From contig WRLT01000004.1 of assembly GCA_009777485.1 (NCBI GenBank), positions 62,001 to 126,000 on the forward strand: 64,000 nt of DNA. The letters run 5' to 3'. Positions 52,077-59,700 of this stretch are shown piece by piece. The notes below the pieces were generated by a model, which worked only from the letters and a program-made list of their open reading frames with translations, searched no databases and had not been told where the DNA came from. The translations under genes were made by a program, and so were the position numbers. Source of the stretch: Bacillota bacterium (GTDB lineage Bacteria > Bacillota > Clostridia > Christensenellales > Pumilibacteraceae). How positions within the stretch are numbered: position 1 is the first letter of the stretch; the number at the start of each line of letters is the position of its first letter.

Positions 52077-52192
52077 TTACAGCACCAAGACAGTAACGCG
52101 GGTTCGACTCCCGCACCTTTAAAAAGGTTAGCTTAGTGGTAAAAGCGAGAAGTGTATCCCTCAAACAAGGATACTTCCTAATTGGCCTGTAA
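52077..52192 (+). ncRNA. Circularly permuted tRNA-like RNA (Y-RNA-like)
   Basis: A perfect T-arm (GCGGG, loop TTCGACT, CCCGC; 52098-52114) is followed by ACCTT, a short loop and AAGGT as a closed acceptor stem (52115-52128). Next comes a D-arm (GCTT, loop AGTGGTAA, AAGC; 52131-52146) with the GG needed for D-loop/T-loop contact. In a normal tRNA the D-arm comes first, so the order is permuted. The outside is closed by TTACAG (52077-52082) with CTGTAA (52187-52192), and CCAA with TTGG, separated by a small asymmetric bulge. A side hairpin GTATCC/GGATAC follows the D-arm. Bacterial YrlA-type Y RNAs have this tRNA mimic and often lie near rtcB. No Ro protein gene is visible here. Confidence 0.75.
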
Positions 52193-52226
52193 AGCCGCCC
52201 TTTGTAGAAAAGGAACTGTCAAAACG

Positions 52227-52424
52227 GATTTAAAGCGAAGGCTTTCGGTGTACTTGCTGGTCTCAGCAAACACACAGCGGCTTTATTGCCTGCGGCGCAG
52301 GGATACCGCTTAGTATACGGCTTGCCCATAACGCAAAACACAAGGGTTTGCGTACGCCGGCAAAACCGTATCTAAGCTTAACTGCCGCCCCGCAGCAAAA
52401 CCGTGAAAGCCTTCGCGGAAAATC
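52227..52424 (+). ncRNA. Second structured RNA between rtcB and slipin
   Basis: Nested pairing readable by eye: GATTT/AAATC (52227-52231 with 52420-52424), a 3x3 internal loop, GCGAAGGCTTTC/GAAAGCCTTCGC (52235-52246 with 52405-52416), GTGT and TTGCTG with CAGCAA and ACAC (52248-52273), GCGGC/GCCGC (52277 with 52384), CCTGC/GCAGG, GCTTAG and ATACGG with CCGTAT and CTAAGC (52308-52320 with 52366-52377), TTGCC/GGCAA, and ACGCAAA/TTTGCGT. No reading frame. I do not recognise an RNA family. It may be separate from the tRNA-like RNA or part of one long transcript; it could also act as the slipin 5' leader. Confidence 0.6.
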
Positions 52425-52469
52425 TCACCGTCTTAAAAAAATATTTAAACCTATAAAGGAGAAAAAACT

Positions 52470-53567
52470 ATGAAAATCATTATCAATCAAAACGAACGCG
52501 GACTGCTATTCAAGCACGGAATGTATCAAAAGCTTTTAGAGCCGGGCGTTAATAAAGTGCGTCCGCTTTTCGGCGAAAGCTTTGTACGCTTGCCGATAAA
52601 TAAAGCCATTGCCGTGCCGCATGCCGACATGGAGGTTTTAATGCTGGATAAAGCTTTTGCGCAGCATGTCATCAAAATCGACGTGCCGGACGGACACATT
52701 GCCGTTCGGTACGAGGACGGCCGCATCGCAAGCACCTTTACGGCGGGCAAATACTTCTATTTTAACATTTATCAAAACATCACGTATAAGCTGTTTGATA
52801 TTTCTACAATCGAAATCGCCGACTTAACGCCGGAGCAAATCAACCGCTTGCCGAAAGAGCTTTATAGCAAGGCGGTAGTCGGCGAGGGCGAAACGGGACT
52901 TTTGTTTTTAGACGGCAAATTCACTAAAAGTTTAAGCGCGGGCGCGTACTACTTTTGGAATACCAAAACTAACGCGGTGGTCGAAAAGGTGGATTTAAGA
53001 AGCCAAGAGCTAGAAATTAACGGCCAAGAGATTTTAACCTCCGACAAGGTAAGCTTGCGCGTAAACTTTGTTTGCACGTATCGTATCACCGATGCGGTTA
53101 AGCTTATCAGCGGGGTAAAAAACTATAAAGAACGCCTCTACACGGTTACTCAGCTTGCACTGCGCGAATATATCGGCAAATTCCGCTTTGACGAACTGTT
53201 AGAGCAAAAGGATACGATTGCCGCAGTAGTGTTAGAAAACTTAAAAACGCACAAAGACAATTTTTGCGTAGAGTTTACCGGCGCAGGCCTTAAAGATATT
53301 ATTTTGCCGGGCGAAATCCGTGCCATTATGAACACCGTTCTAATCGCCGAGAAAAATGCCCAAGCCAACGTTATCGCGCGCCGCGAGGAGGTGGCATCTA
53401 CCAGAAGCTTACTAAACACGGCAAAGTTGCTAGACGAAAACGCAACGCTGTACAAACTAAAAGAACTGGAATACCTAGAAAAAATCTGCGTTCATGTCGG
53501 CAGCATTTCCGTAGGCGGCGGCAATCTGTTAAGCGAACTTCAAAAAATCGTTACCGCCCCGCGTTAA
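52470..53567 (+). CDS. Slipin (SPFH/Band-7 family)
   Basis: AAAGGAG lies eight bases before the ATG. The SPFH core spans about residues 115-300 (VVGEGETGLLFLDGKFTKSL, VDLRSQELEINGQEILTSDK, VSLRVNFVCTYRITDA, then LREYIGKFRFDELL). An N-terminal domain contains a related strand pair (NQNERGLLFKHGMYQKLLEP). There is no N-terminal membrane helix, unlike stomatin. The C-terminal part (IARREEVASTRSLLNTAKLL) is the usual coiled helix. Slipins next to rtcB are a recurrent gene pair in bacteria; their role in RNA repair is not known. The gene follows the structured RNA with no promoter of its own that I can see. Confidence 0.88.
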   Translation: MKIIINQNERGLLFKHGMYQKLLEPGVNKVRPLFGESFVRLPINKAIAVPHADMEVLMLDKAFAQHVIKIDVPDGHIAVRYEDGRIASTFTAGKYFYFNIYQNITYKLFDISTIEIADLTPEQINRLPKELYSKAVVGEGETGLLFLDGKFTKSLSAGAYYFWNTKTNAVVEKVDLRSQELEINGQEILTSDKVSLRVNFVCTYRITDAVKLISGVKNYKERLYTVTQLALREYIGKFRFDELLEQKDTIAAVVLENLKTHKDNFCVEFTGAGLKDIILPGEIRAIMNTVLIAEKNAQANVIARREEVASTRSLLNTAKLLDENATLYKLKELEYLEKICVHVGSISVGGGNLLSELQKIVTAPR

Positions 53568-53583
53568 ATAAAGCAATTCAAAA

Positions 53584-53617
53584 AAGCCCCTGTTTTCTTA
53601 ATCGGAAACAGGGGCTT
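53584..53617 (+). terminator. Terminator-like hairpin after slipin
   Basis: AAGCCCCTGTTT / AAACAGGGGCTT, a perfect 12-base-pair stem with a ten-base loop, but only a short T stretch after it. Confidence 0.65.
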
Positions 53618-53664
53618 ATACACTCATGGCTGTAAAACTTTTTTGAAAAGCCTCTGCTTTGCTC

Positions 53665-53705
53665 TTGACTTATCTGCACAATCTATGATACAATTATGCA
53701 GATAA
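53665..53705 (+). promoter_or_regulatory. Promoter and operator of the Fic gene
   Basis: TTGACT, 18 bases, TACAAT. The inverted repeat TTATCTGCA (53670-53678) and TGCAGATAA (53697-53705) brackets the -10 box, a good repressor site and probably bound by the Fic protein's own C-terminal helix-turn-helix. Confidence 0.7.
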
Positions 53706-53721
53706 TATTTAGAGGTATGCA

Positions 53722-54795
53722 ATGAGAGTTTTTAACTACCTAACTTATTCGAATATGCTTTGGGACAAAGAAATACTCGGTCTTGTGGCAGAGATACACG
53801 AGCATAAAGGGAGGCACGAATACTTCCTTTCTAAACAACCTCAAAAACTTGACAAGCTGATAGAGATAGCCAAAATACAAAGCACCGAAGCTTCCAATAA
53901 AATTGAAGGCATTGTTACTACCGCATCCAGACTAGGCGAGCTGATGCAAAAAAGAACTACTCCCCGCAATCGTGATGAAGAAGAAATCATCGGATACCGT
54001 GACGTGCTGGATACCATACATGAAAGCCACGAATATATCAGCGTGTCGTCAAATACTATTTTGCAATTACATCGAGATTTATATAAGCACACCGCCGCCT
54101 CTATAGGCGGTAAGTACAAAAACGCGGATAATATTATACAAGAAATAGATGCTCAAGGCAATAAGCTTATACGTTTCCAACCGCTTGCGGCTTACCTCAC
54201 TCCGACGGCGATGGGTGACATTTGCAACGAATACAACCACGCCCGTTCAAAAAGTGTCATAAATGAGTTGTTACTGCTCCCGATATTTATATTGGACTTT
54301 TTGTGTATTCATCCGTTCAATGACGGGAACGGCCGCATAAGCCGCCTTTTGACATTACTGCTGCTTTATAAAAACAATTACAATGTTGGCAAATATGTCA
54401 GTATTGAAAAAGCAATCGAACAAACCAAAGACCGCTACTATGATGCTCTACAAGCTAGCTCGGAAGGGTGGCATGATGGTACCAACGACTACAAACCGTT
54501 CATTCGCTATATGCTTGGTGTAATCCTTTCGGTCTACCGTGACTTTGAAGAACGCATCCTCTCCGTAGAGCAAGCCGCCTTGACAAAGTCCGAACAAATA
54601 AGGCAAGCCATAGACAACAAACTCGGTAAGATAACAAAAGCCGAGTTAAAAGGGCTTTGTCCCAACATCAGTGAACCGATGATAGAAATAACCCTGCGCG
54701 AATTACTCAAAGCGGGCTACATCGAAAAAGTAGGCGCCGGCAGTAAAACTGCATATATAAAGAAAACCTTTCAAATACAGAGCCATTTACATTAG
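53722..54795 (+). CDS. Fic family protein with C-terminal winged helix
   Basis: Core motif HPFNDGNGRISR at residues 197-208 is complete (HPFxDGNGRxxR), so AMPylation activity is likely. The inhibitory helix motif SNKIEG (residues 58-63) is in the N-terminal part, making this a class II, self-inhibited Fic protein. The DUF4172-type N-terminus and a C-terminal winged helix (about residues 290-350, KITKAELKGLCPNISEPMIE) are typical of Fic proteins that regulate their own gene. AGAGG precedes the ATG. The nuclease-like gene follows 51 bases after the stop and may be in the same unit. Confidence 0.93.
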   Translation: MRVFNYLTYSNMLWDKEILGLVAEIHEHKGRHEYFLSKQPQKLDKLIEIAKIQSTEASNKIEGIVTTASRLGELMQKRTTPRNRDEEEIIGYRDVLDTIHESHEYISVSSNTILQLHRDLYKHTAASIGGKYKNADNIIQEIDAQGNKLIRFQPLAAYLTPTAMGDICNEYNHARSKSVINELLLLPIFILDFLCIHPFNDGNGRISRLLTLLLLYKNNYNVGKYVSIEKAIEQTKDRYYDALQASSEGWHDGTNDYKPFIRYMLGVILSVYRDFEERILSVEQAALTKSEQIRQAIDNKLGKITKAELKGLCPNISEPMIEITLRELLKAGYIEKVGAGSKTAYIKKTFQIQSHLH

Positions 54796-54846
54796 ATGAC
54801 ATAAAACCTTTCACATTTGAAGAAGAATAAACTGTAAGGTAGTTTT

Positions 54847-55419
54847 ATGCTAAACGAATCATGTATAAGAGAAGCACTAGCAGAGTGGTTAATGTCAAAT
54901 CCTAATCATAAGATTAGAGTTTTTGACGAACTGCAAATCGGAGAATGTATAGCCGACATCATTTCGGTCACAGATTGCATTACAGGTTACGAGATTAAGA
55001 GCGACCGAGATACTTATACAAGGCTTAACGGTCAAATAAAAATGTATGATAAGTTCTGTAATTTCTGTTACCTTGTAATCGGTGCAAAGCATATAAAAAG
55101 CGCAGGCTCTAAAATCCCCGAACATTGGGGTTTGATTTTAATCAGCAAAAAAGAAAACAAGCTAAGCATAGAACTTTTAAGGAAAGCCCAAGAGAATAAG
55201 TTTGCTAAACTTTCAAATCAGTTATCATTACTTTGGGGCAACGAGCTTTCTAATATTACAAAGCGGTTTCAGCTTTCTAAGCAATCAATGAGCAAAACCC
55301 AAATGAAGCAAAAGCTACTTAAAAGCCTAATCCCCAATAAATTGCTTTTACATATATGCGACCAACTATTTGAACGAGATTACACGGCTCACCGTATTAT
55401 GACTAAAAAAACATACTGA
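54847..55419 (+). CDS. sce7726 family protein (predicted PD-(D/E)XK nuclease-like)
   Basis: The first 110 residues contain ECIADIISVTDCITGYEIKS followed by DRDTYTRLNGQIKMYDKFCN and YLVIGAKH. The AD...GYEIKSDRDT arrangement matches the sce7726 family, whose D..E.K pattern is that of the restriction-endonuclease fold. The C-terminal 80 residues are basic and helical. Such genes often sit in mobile or defence regions. Function is unproven. It shares a bidirectional terminator with tRNA-Thr. Confidence 0.8.
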   Translation: MLNESCIREALAEWLMSNPNHKIRVFDELQIGECIADIISVTDCITGYEIKSDRDTYTRLNGQIKMYDKFCNFCYLVIGAKHIKSAGSKIPEHWGLILISKKENKLSIELLRKAQENKFAKLSNQLSLLWGNELSNITKRFQLSKQSMSKTQMKQKLLKSLIPNKLLLHICDQLFERDYTAHRIMTKKTY

Positions 55420-55452
55420 TTCAGAATTTCACAATGAGGAGTAAACTATAAT

Positions 55453-55490
55453 AAAAACACCTCATTTCATATCGAAACAAAGGTGTTTTT
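55453..55490. terminator. Bidirectional terminator between sce7726 and tRNA-Thr
   Basis: AAAAACACCT / AGGTGTTTTT with an 18-base loop gives a T-run on both strands. Its last base is the final A of the tRNA's CCA end on the minus strand. Confidence 0.85.
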
Positions 55491-55565
55491 GGAGCTGCTA
55501 TCGGGATTTGAACCCGAGACCTCGTCCTTACCAAGGACGTGCTCTACCAACTGAGCCATAGCAGC
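55490..55565 (-). tRNA. tRNA-Thr (anticodon GGT)
   Basis: Minus strand: acceptor GCTGCTA/TAGCAGC, D-arm GCTCAGTTGGTAGAGC, anticodon loop TTGGTAA with GGT, T-loop TTCAAAT, discriminator T and encoded CCA. 76 bases. Confidence 0.95.
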
Positions 55566-55576
55566 ATAGCTTAACT

Positions 55577-55605
55577 ATCATAGCAACTATTTATGCGCAA
55601 GTCAA
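55577..55605 (-). promoter_or_regulatory. Promoter of tRNA-Thr
   Basis: Minus strand: TTGACT, 17 bases, TATGAT. Confidence 0.75.
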
Positions 55606-55700
55606 GCAAATCGCTTAAAAATTAGAAACAAATCTATATTTTCTAAACATGCAAACGCAAGCTTTACAAAAAGTCAAACGGCAAAAATTAAAAAAAAGTA

Positions 55701-55729
55701 TTGCATTATCTATATAGGTGTGATACAAT
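55701..55729 (+). promoter_or_regulatory. Sigma-A promoter of the 55773 lipoprotein
   Basis: TTGCAT, 17 bases, TACAAT, 43 bases before the ATG. Confidence 0.75.
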
Positions 55730-55772
55730 ATACTATAAGTATAATTCGCCCTAAGAGGAGGCAGGAAAAAAT

Positions 55773-56666
55773 ATGAGAAAACGTATAGTAGCCCTAGTAA
55801 TTGCTGTAGCTTGCGCTTTTGCGCTTTTAGGCTTTTTAACGGGCTGTAAAGACTCCACCGACCCGTATAGGAATTTGCCGCCCGCTGTAAGAGATTTGCA
55901 GCAGCGCATCGATTTAATGATGGAGATAGACCCTACGGAAAATATTCCCCGCTATAAGCTAAACGATGCGCAAGTGAAATTTGCCGATTTACGCACCCGC
56001 TACAACAACCTTTCCGCGAACGACCAAGACATAGCATTCCGCGAAGGCGTTTTGGCAAAGCTTAACGAATTAGAAACATTGGTTATCGGCTTTCAGAGGT
56101 TTTCTGCGTGGTATTTAGATATCATCGAGTTAGAAAACGATATTATATTCAACACAGACCCGACCCTTGAATATGAGATAAGAAATGTAACGATTAGTAT
56201 CACGCAGCGCACAGAAATAATGCGGCTGCGCACCTTTTATACAAACAATCCTGCAATCGCGGACGTAGAAAAGGTTTTTGCGCCGCTATTAAAAGCCAAG
56301 CTTGACTTGTGGCTGGAAATAGCAGACGGACGTCCTGCGGGGCAGGGAATTCCCACGTCGCTCCCTACGCACAGACTTGCCTCCGTTACTAAAAACGGCG
56401 TCAATTATTTTGCAACAGGCGCAGGCAGAGACGAGTTTCATTTATTTAGAATGTCTATGGGCGATTCTATTTGGGTGCTAGACGACCAAATTATCTTTAA
56501 CGGCGTGCTACTTGCGTCGCTAAATCCCGTTTCGTATACCCGCAACGGCAATGTTTTTGTATTAGGCAATCATCTTGCCACAGGTACTTTGTCTATTTCT
56601 GCAAGCGGCAGCAGCATAACCGTTACCAACAATTTAAATAACGAAATCGGCACGTTTGCGCCGTAA
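55773..56666 (+). CDS. Hypothetical lipoprotein
   Basis: GAGGAGG lies before the ATG. Lipobox LTGC (Cys25). Residues 35-190 are helical (VRDLQQRIDLMMEIDPTENI, LRTRYNNLSANDQDIAFREG), like the helical N-terminal part of the partial gene at 61606. Residues about 195-295 are beta-rich (FHLFRMSMGDSIWVLDDQII), perhaps a small adhesion or lipocalin-like domain. No enzyme motif. First of three surface lipoprotein genes, each of the first two with its own promoter. Confidence 0.72.
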   Translation: MRKRIVALVIAVACAFALLGFLTGCKDSTDPYRNLPPAVRDLQQRIDLMMEIDPTENIPRYKLNDAQVKFADLRTRYNNLSANDQDIAFREGVLAKLNELETLVIGFQRFSAWYLDIIELENDIIFNTDPTLEYEIRNVTISITQRTEIMRLRTFYTNNPAIADVEKVFAPLLKAKLDLWLEIADGRPAGQGIPTSLPTHRLASVTKNGVNYFATGAGRDEFHLFRMSMGDSIWVLDDQIIFNGVLLASLNPVSYTRNGNVFVLGNHLATGTLSISASGSSITVTNNLNNEIGTFAP

Positions 56667-56691
56667 TAGCAAATTCCTTTAAAAAAGGGTA

Positions 56692-56720
56692 TTGACAAAA
56701 TAGTTTAAGTGTAATATAAT
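56692..56720 (+). promoter_or_regulatory. Sigma-A promoter of the large Big_2 protein
   Basis: TTGACA, 17 bases, TATAAT. Confidence 0.85.
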
Positions 56721-56755
56721 AGTATAGATTACTAACGGCGGCGGCGGAGGAGACA

Positions 56756-59700
56756 ATGAGGAAAAAAAGCGTAATTTTTATTTTGCTGACGGCTTTGCTT
56801 TTAAGTATGGCCGTGTTTGCATTTGGGTGCAGAGAGCAAGAAACGCCAAAACCTACCCTTACGCTAAACACTCCAAGCCTTACCTTATTTATGCCCGACG
56901 GGCAAGAACAGCTAACCGCCGCTGTTTCAGACGATGCCCCCGATAAAACCGTAGTATGGACTTCCTCTAACCCCGCCGTTGCCTCCGTAGACGAAAACGG
57001 CGTAGTTAAAGCCGTATCGGCGGGCACGGGCGTAACGATTACCGCCGCGCTAAAATCCGACCCTTCCGTATCGGCGGTGTGCGATGTGCGCGTGCGCGTA
57101 GCCGCCGAAAGCGTAACGCTAAGCGAAACTCTGCTTATTTTAGACGCCGAAGGCACTGCGCAGCTTACAGCAGCCGTTGTGCCCTCAAACGCATTCAGCC
57201 GTTTGGTTACCTGGAACTCCTCTAACCCCAGCACAGTTACCGTAACGCCCGTAGCGGGCACGGCTACTCCTACCGCCGACATTAGGGCAGTAGGCATGGG
57301 TACGGCAGTTATTACGGCTACCTCTACGGCAACGGAGGACGGTTCGCCGCTGATTGCACAATGCACTGTAGAAATTCGTTCCTACGCTACGGGGCTAACC
57401 GTAGATATATCCGAAATGCGCATTTCAAACGGCGCCGCCGCGCCGATTAACGCAACCGTTCTTCCGCTGGGGGCAACCAACAGCACTATTGTTTGGACTA
57501 CCAGTAACGAACACATCGCTACCGTCAGTCAAGAAGGCGTGGTTACCGCGCGCGCGCCGGGCACGGCCGAAATTACTGCCGCACTTGCCGACACCGAAAA
57601 CGGCGATATTTCCGAAACCGTTGCCGTTACGGTTTTCACGCCCGCCGATGCCATGACGCTAAGCGAAAGCAGTATTGCCCTAACCATAGACAGCGACGGA
57701 AACACGGTTGCCGCGCTGCTAACGGCAAGCTTTGACGGCACAGGTGCGGGCGGACTAAATCTAAACGAACAGGTACAAATGTGGAGTACCACTAACCGCG
57801 ATATAGTAGATATCGAAATACTGGGCCCTAATCAAGTTTCTTTAACCGCAAACGGCGGCGGTTCAGCCTCCGTTACCGCCCGCAGCGAAAACGGCCTTGT
57901 GCAAACCGTTACCGTATCCGTAACGGTGATGGTGCGCGAGATTGTTACCGCGTCCTTAATAGAATTGTATATGATCGGGGGCGTACCCGACAGCATAACT
58001 TTATCCGCCGAAACACTGCCCGGCGGCAGTACGGGCGCAACCTTGCACGGCGTAGAATGGGAATTTGTAACGGCAGACGGCGAAAATTATATTACGCTTA
58101 ATCCGCTTACGGGCGCAGTAACCGCCGTAGCCTACAACCGCGACGGCGTTATTATCCGCGCAGTTGCCCTAGACGGCGGCGGCGCATACGCAGAGGTTAC
58201 CGTGCGTGTACTGGCGGTAGTAGAAGAAATTGTTATCACCACCGTAGGCACGGGCGGCGTGGGGCAAATCGAATTAGAACTCAACGCGCCCCTCAGCAGC
58301 ACCGTACCCGAAACGGTAACCATCGGGTTAACCATTAATCCCGCAGAAGCATTTCCTCTTTTAACGTGGACGTCCTCTAACGAAAGCGTTGCTATTGTAG
58401 ACGCAGACGGGATGGTAACCGCCGTAGGTACGGGCACAGCCGTTATCCGTGTTACGGCGCAAAACGGCGTATTCGACGAAATTAGCGTATCGGTGCGCGC
58501 CTTTGCCACAGAGGTAGTCTTTTTAACCTCCTTAGAAGAAATTGTATTACTGATAGAAAACGACGACCGCCAAATGTTTGATATTGCCGCCTACGCACTG
58601 CCGGACGGCTTTTTCGGCGCGGTAAACACTTCGCTTTACTGGCGTTCCGCCGATCCGGATATCGCGTCGATAGAATTTCAGTCGGGTCAAAACTTTGCTA
58701 CCATTACGGCACAAAGCGAGGGCGTAACCACCATTTACGCGCGCGCCGCCGTTTTAGACGGCAATACCGATACGGGCTACGGCGCAGAGGCGGGCATTAC
58801 GGTGCGCGTAGTAACGCTTGCTAGCGGCGTATCGATTACGCACGCCGAAACAGGCACACTGTTAGCTTCTTCACAGTTTGAAACGGGGCAGAATTTCCAT
58901 AGGCTTTCGCTTACGGGTATGCTTTCTAACCAACGCTTTAACACGCGCGTACTGCCCGAAACGGCCGACCAGCACGTAACATGGCAGTCGCTTAGCCCGC
59001 ACATTGCCTCTGTTTCGGAGGACGGGCTAATCAGCGCGGTATCGGTAGGAGACGCGGTGGTTCGGGTAATCGCGCGGGACGGCGGCTACGTAGCATGGCT
59101 TAATATCAGCGTGTACGCGGTTGCTACGGGCGCGGTTTTGCGGCACGAGGGCAATTTGGTTGCGGGCGGGCAGGTACACGCCGCCGTAGGCAGAAACTTT
59201 ACCCTCAGCTTAGATTTTGAGCCGGACGGCGGCGAAATCGAAAATGCGCAGTGGTTGTTCGGCGGCTTGCAGGGTACGCCCACCACGCCGCATTTAAGCA
59301 GCTTCGGCAACCATAGAGATATCCGCACGTTTGAAGTCTTGCAAGCGGGAACGGTAGAATTATGGATTTTAATTTTTACTGCTAACAGCGACGGCACAGG
59401 CTTGCCGTGCTTTTGGATTAACGTAGATATTGTTATCCGCGACAGCGTAACGGGCGTAGAAATTTTTGATAACGCGGGCCATAGCGGTTCTCCAATCAGC
59501 GATATCATTTTAGCAAACGGTTCGGTAACGCAGTTTTACGCAAAGGTACACGCAAGCGGCGCAATCTTTAACAATTCGGTAGTTTGGAGCAGTCTGCACC
59601 CGTCCGTTGCTACGGTAAACGAGGACGGCATAGTGCGGGCAGTTATCAATCACGGCACGGCAATTATTCAAGCAAGAACCGTAGACGGCAGCTTTATCGC

